Positions 40,596-43,199 of a stretch of 43,199 bases of DNA are shown here, in pieces; position 1 is the stretch's first letter; each line of letters begins with the position of its first letter. The position numbers were made by a program, and so were the translations under genes. The notes beneath the pieces are model-generated. The model was not told where the DNA came from and ran no database searches. It worked only from the letters and a program-made list of their open reading frames with translations. The stretch comes from CAIKZZ01 sp036742455 (GTDB lineage: Bacteria; Pseudomonadota; Gammaproteobacteria; Steroidobacterales; Steroidobacteraceae), in contig DAINQU010000025.1 of assembly GCA_036742455.1 (NCBI GenBank), forward strand, positions 1 to 43,199, in the 5' to 3' direction.

Positions 40596-41609
40596 TCAAG
40601 CGCCGCAACTCTCGCGAACCACGAGGTCGGTCGGCAGGCGCTCAGAGCGCAAGTTCGTGGCTTCGCCATTGAGGAGCTTCGAGAGCAACAAGCGCCCGGC
40701 CAACGCGGTGTCCTGACGGATGGTGGTCAAGGCGGGTCGGGAGTATCGGGCCACGGGCACGTCATCGTAGCCGACCACCGACACGTCGCGGGGCACCGAC
40801 CGTCCCGCCCGCTCAAGGGCACGGATCGCGCCAATGGCAATGAGATCGGAGGCGGCGAAGATCGCATCGAAGGCCACCTTGCGATCAATCAAGACGTCAA
40901 TGGCCGCCTGCGCACCCTCCAAATCGAACGGCGCCCGCACGGTCAATGCCGGATCCACCGGGAGGCCGGCTTCCTGGTGCGCCACCAAGTACCCCTGGTG
41001 GCGCTGAAACGACTCCGGCGCTTCGGTATCCCCTAAGAAGACGATCCGCTTGCGACCGAGGCGCGCCAGATGCAACGTCGCCCGCCGCCCGCCGAGCGGG
41101 TTGTCGCTGCCGATGGAGCAATACAATTGATTGGGCATGTGCGCTCCCCACACCGCAAAGCGCGTGGAGGTTTGCGAGAGCTGGTTATAGGCCGCGTGCA
41201 ACGAGCTCTGCCCCAAGAAAATGATCCCATTCGTGCGCGTGGTCGCCATCAATTCCTCGAGGTCCGAGGGTCCGGACGGCGCCAGATGGGACACGATGAA
41301 ATCGCAGCCGCGCTGCCGCGCGGCCTCGCCCAAGCCTGCGACGAGTTCGAGGGTAAACGGATCGGACAGACGGGCATCACGGCCTTGCGGACGCGGGATG
41401 ACAATCGCGACCGCGGCGGCCGCCACCGTCGGGCCGGAGGGCATGTAGCCGCGGAAGGGGTAATCGTGCTCGCGGGCCAACTTCCACAGCAATTGCTTGG
41501 TCTGCTGATTGACGGCGGGACTGTCGTTCAAGGCGCGCGACACGGTCGTGATCGACACGCCAGCGAGACGTGCCAGATCTTCCAAACGCGTATTGCGTCG
41601 TGCCGCCAT
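40596..41609 (-). CDS. LacI-family transcription regulator
   Basis: A 337-aa DNA-binding repressor. Residues 7-55 form the LacI helix-turn-helix and hinge (LEDLARLAGVSITTVSRALN and on). The periplasmic-binding-protein-like ligand domain follows from about 65: AVAIVIPRPQGRD, NGIIFLGQ, SIGSDNPLGGRRATLHL, the AIFAASDLIAIGAIRALE block and VVGYDDVPVA, all typical. The inducer should be a sugar; maltose or a maltodextrin is inferred from the flanking GH97, TonB receptor and GH13 genes. ATG at 41609 follows GGGGGG and matches the family start; an upstream ATG at 41675 would add 22 residues in an AT-rich leader. Divergent from the GH97 gene by 295 bp. Confidence 0.94.
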   Translation of the reverse strand: MAARRNTRLEDLARLAGVSITTVSRALNDSPAVNQQTKQLLWKLAREHDYPFRGYMPSGPTVAAAAVAIVIPRPQGRDARLSDPFTLELVAGLGEAARQRGCDFIVSHLAPSGPSDLEELMATTRTNGIIFLGQSSLHAAYNQLSQTSTRFAVWGAHMPNQLYCSIGSDNPLGGRRATLHLARLGRKRIVFLGDTEAPESFQRHQGYLVAHQEAGLPVDPALTVRAPFDLEGAQAAIDVLIDRKVAFDAIFAASDLIAIGAIRALERAGRSVPRDVSVVGYDDVPVARYSRPALTTIRQDTALAGRLLLSKLLNGEATNLRSERLPTDLVVRESCGA

Positions 41610-41641
41610 GATGCCCCCCACGATGAGGGACGGAATTCTAG

Positions 41642-41661
41642 GCAAGCACTGACGCGCTTGC
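41642..41661. repeat. Inverted repeat before the LacI-family gene
   Basis: GCAAGC (41642-41647) and GCTTGC (41656-41661) are separated by 8 bp, 33 bp upstream of the LacI ATG in the 295-bp divergent spacer. It may be an autoregulatory site. The rest of the spacer shows T-rich runs and a tandem ATTTCGG direct repeat near 41715, but no convincing promoter. Confidence 0.35.
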
Positions 41662-41904
41662 ATTATTTTTTTCATTTTTTTTCATCGCAGCTTGGCCGGG
41701 AAGAGCGGAGAGATTTCGGATTTCGGATTATTTCTTAGGGAGTTACAGACGCTAAGCCGCAACAAACACAGACCCCCACAACGTCCAGTACACAGAATCC
41801 CAAAATTTTGCAGGCTGCGACCGACACCCTGAACGTCTCGCCCTTCCCGCCGGCTTCGGGCAACATCACTCCCGCGGCATCCATCGCCGAGGGGGAGACG
41901 ATTC

Positions 41905-43199
41905 ATGTACCAGTGGCTGTACGGCGCCCTTGCCGTGTGCGTGTTCGCTTCGGCATCGGCAGAAACTACGCCGGCCGCACCACCCCCGCCCCAGAACCAC
42001 CACGTCAGTATCGCCTCGCCCAATCACGTGCTGTCGGTGGAACTGGACGATCGCGACGGGTACCCCACCTACGAAGTGCGTCGATTCGGCACAGCCGTGA
42101 TCGCCCCCTCGCACGTGGGCTTCATCTTTAAAGACGCCGGTAAGATGACCCGCGAATTGCGGCTCGCCGCCGACAGTGTGCCGGCGAAGAGCGTCGATGA
42201 CACGTGGGAGCAGCCGTGGGGCGAGCGCCGCTACGTTCGCAATCACTACACCGAACAGACGCTGCGCCTGGTCGAAGCCAAAGAACCGCACCGGACGTTC
42301 TCGATGACCTTCCGCGTCTACGACGACGGCGTCGGTTTCCGCTACGACTTTCCCGATCAACCCGGACTGCACGACGTCAAGATCGCGGACGAGCTGACCG
42401 AGTTCAATGTTGCCGACGCGGCCACCGCGTGGTGGATGCCGTGGGGCGAGCCGAACGATACCGAACTGCTATACCGGCGCACACCGCTGGCGGAAATGAG
42501 CACGGCTCACACGCCCTTGACGCTGCGCACCCGCGACAGCCTCCACATTGAAATCCACGAAGCGGCGCTGATCGATTTCGCCGGCATGTACGTGCAGCGG
42601 ATCGACGAGCAACACCTGCGTGCGCGCCTCGTACCCGCCTCCGAAGGCTGGGCGGCGCGCCGAGCGGCGCCTTTCCACACCCCGTGGCGGATGATTGGCA
42701 TCACGGACAGCGCCGGGGCGTTATACGAGTCCAATTTGGAACTGAACCTCAACGACCCCAACGTCTTGGGCGACGTGTCCTGGATACAGCCGGGCAAGTT
42801 CATCGGCATCTGGTGGGAGATGTTCCACGAAGACTGGACGTGGGCCTCGGGCGCAAAACACGGCGCCACCACAGAACACGCCAAGCGCTACATCGACTTC
42901 GCCGCCAAACACCATTTTCGCGGCGTCTTGATCGAGGGCTGGAACGAAGGCTGGGACAGCAACTGGGCAGGCGATGGGTCCGCGTTCAGCTTTACGAAGG
43001 CCTATCCCGACTTCGATCTGCCGGCCGTGGCCGCTTACGCGCGACAGAAGGGCGTGCACATCATCGGACACCATGAAACCGGCGGTGACACGTCGAACTA
43101 CGAAGCGCAAATGGGCGCGGGGTTCGATCTCTACCAGTCCCTCGGTATCGACGCCGTCAAAACCGGCTACGTGACCGATGCGGATCAGATTCATCACAA
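41905..43199 (+). CDS. GH97 family alpha-glucosidase (partial, runs off the window)
   Basis: The first 431 residues of an exported glycoside hydrolase family 97 enzyme (SusB-like), open to the last base. Residues 1-19 are a signal peptide (MYQWLYGALAVCVFASASA). The GH97 N-terminal beta-sandwich follows (SPNHVLSVELDDRDGYPTYE, MTFRVYDDGVGFRYDFP), then the catalytic barrel starting near WIQPGKFIGIWWEMFHEDWTW. GVLIEGWNEGWD and IGHHETGG are present; the Glu of HHET corresponds to a catalytic-base Glu in inverting members such as SusB, pointing to an inverting alpha-glucosidase. The C-terminal part is outside the window. ATG at 41905 follows GGGGGAGA. Divergent from the LacI gene, so likely under its control. 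Confidence 0.93.
   Translation, partial: MYQWLYGALAVCVFASASAETTPAAPPPPQNHHVSIASPNHVLSVELDDRDGYPTYEVRRFGTAVIAPSHVGFIFKDAGKMTRELRLAADSVPAKSVDDTWEQPWGERRYVRNHYTEQTLRLVEAKEPHRTFSMTFRVYDDGVGFRYDFPDQPGLHDVKIADELTEFNVADAATAWWMPWGEPNDTELLYRRTPLAEMSTAHTPLTLRTRDSLHIEIHEAALIDFAGMYVQRIDEQHLRARLVPASEGWAARRAAPFHTPWRMIGITDSAGALYESNLELNLNDPNVLGDVSWIQPGKFIGIWWEMFHEDWTWASGAKHGATTEHAKRYIDFAAKHHFRGVLIEGWNEGWDSNWAGDGSAFSFTKAYPDFDLPAVAAYARQKGVHIIGHHETGGDTSNYEAQMGAGFDLYQSLGIDAVKTGYVTDADQIHH

Overview
The window is chromosomal DNA from a GC-rich gammaproteobacterium. Several things support this: CysS, GltX, EpmA/EF-P, MiaE, LpxH, FimV and CvpA-PurF all look gammaproteobacterial, and the order fimV-truA-accD-folC-dedD-cvpA-purF is the one known from Pseudomonas and Xanthomonas. 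The right end (a TonB-dependent receptor of the Xanthomonas/Caulobacter type, a flavin-dependent halogenase-family protein, a DUF6445-like protein, GH13, GH97 and a LacI regulator) points to a Xanthomonadales- or Steroidobacterales-like heterotroph. That placement is an inference from gene content. No IS element, integrase, CRISPR array, rRNA or phage module was seen.

Layout. 1-600: four tRNA genes on the minus strand (transcribed Pro, Arg, His, Lys) behind one near-consensus promoter. 745-5300: an Ala-rich helical protein, a cyclopropane fatty acid synthase, a poorly coding 1.3-kb stretch with one doubtful Cys-rich ORF, an orphan receiver-AraC regulator and a host-attachment-family protein preceded by a perfect 14-bp palindrome. 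5424-11329: folD with a coupled secreted protein, gltX-cysS, and a periplasmic cyclophilin followed by lpxH. 11363-26909: a long, tightly packed minus-strand series (prmB, aroC, MFS transporter, fimV, truA, accD, folC, dedD-like, cvpA, purF, glycerate kinase, receiver-Ser/Thr kinase, miaE) with many 1-4 bp stop/start overlaps. 26962-33046: SCO protein, psd, epmA, free-methionine sulfoxide reductase, efp (convergent), a FimX-like degenerate GGDEF-EAL protein and a YkgJ-like Cys-cluster protein. 33043-43199: an alpha-glucan acquisition locus.

How the genes work together. The core blocks supply translation (tRNAs, CysS, GltX, EF-P with its lysyl-transferase EpmA, PrmB, MiaE, TruA), one-carbon, purine and folate metabolism (FolD, PurF, FolC), fatty acid and phospholipid synthesis (AccD, Psd, Cfa, LpxH) and type IV pilus/polarity control (FimV, FimX-like). 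In the terminal locus a GH97 alpha-glucosidase and a GH13 amylase-type enzyme are exported, a 940-aa TonB-dependent receptor would import the oligosaccharides, and a LacI-family protein is the obvious regulator: the receptor promoter has an AAACGTTT palindrome abutting and overlapping its -35 box. Between receptor and amylase sit a halogenase-family flavoprotein, a small lipoprotein and a DUF6445-like protein with an HxD...H...R iron/2-oxoglutarate-oxygenase signature. Their role in glycan uptake is unknown, and they are the best candidate in this window for undescribed biology.
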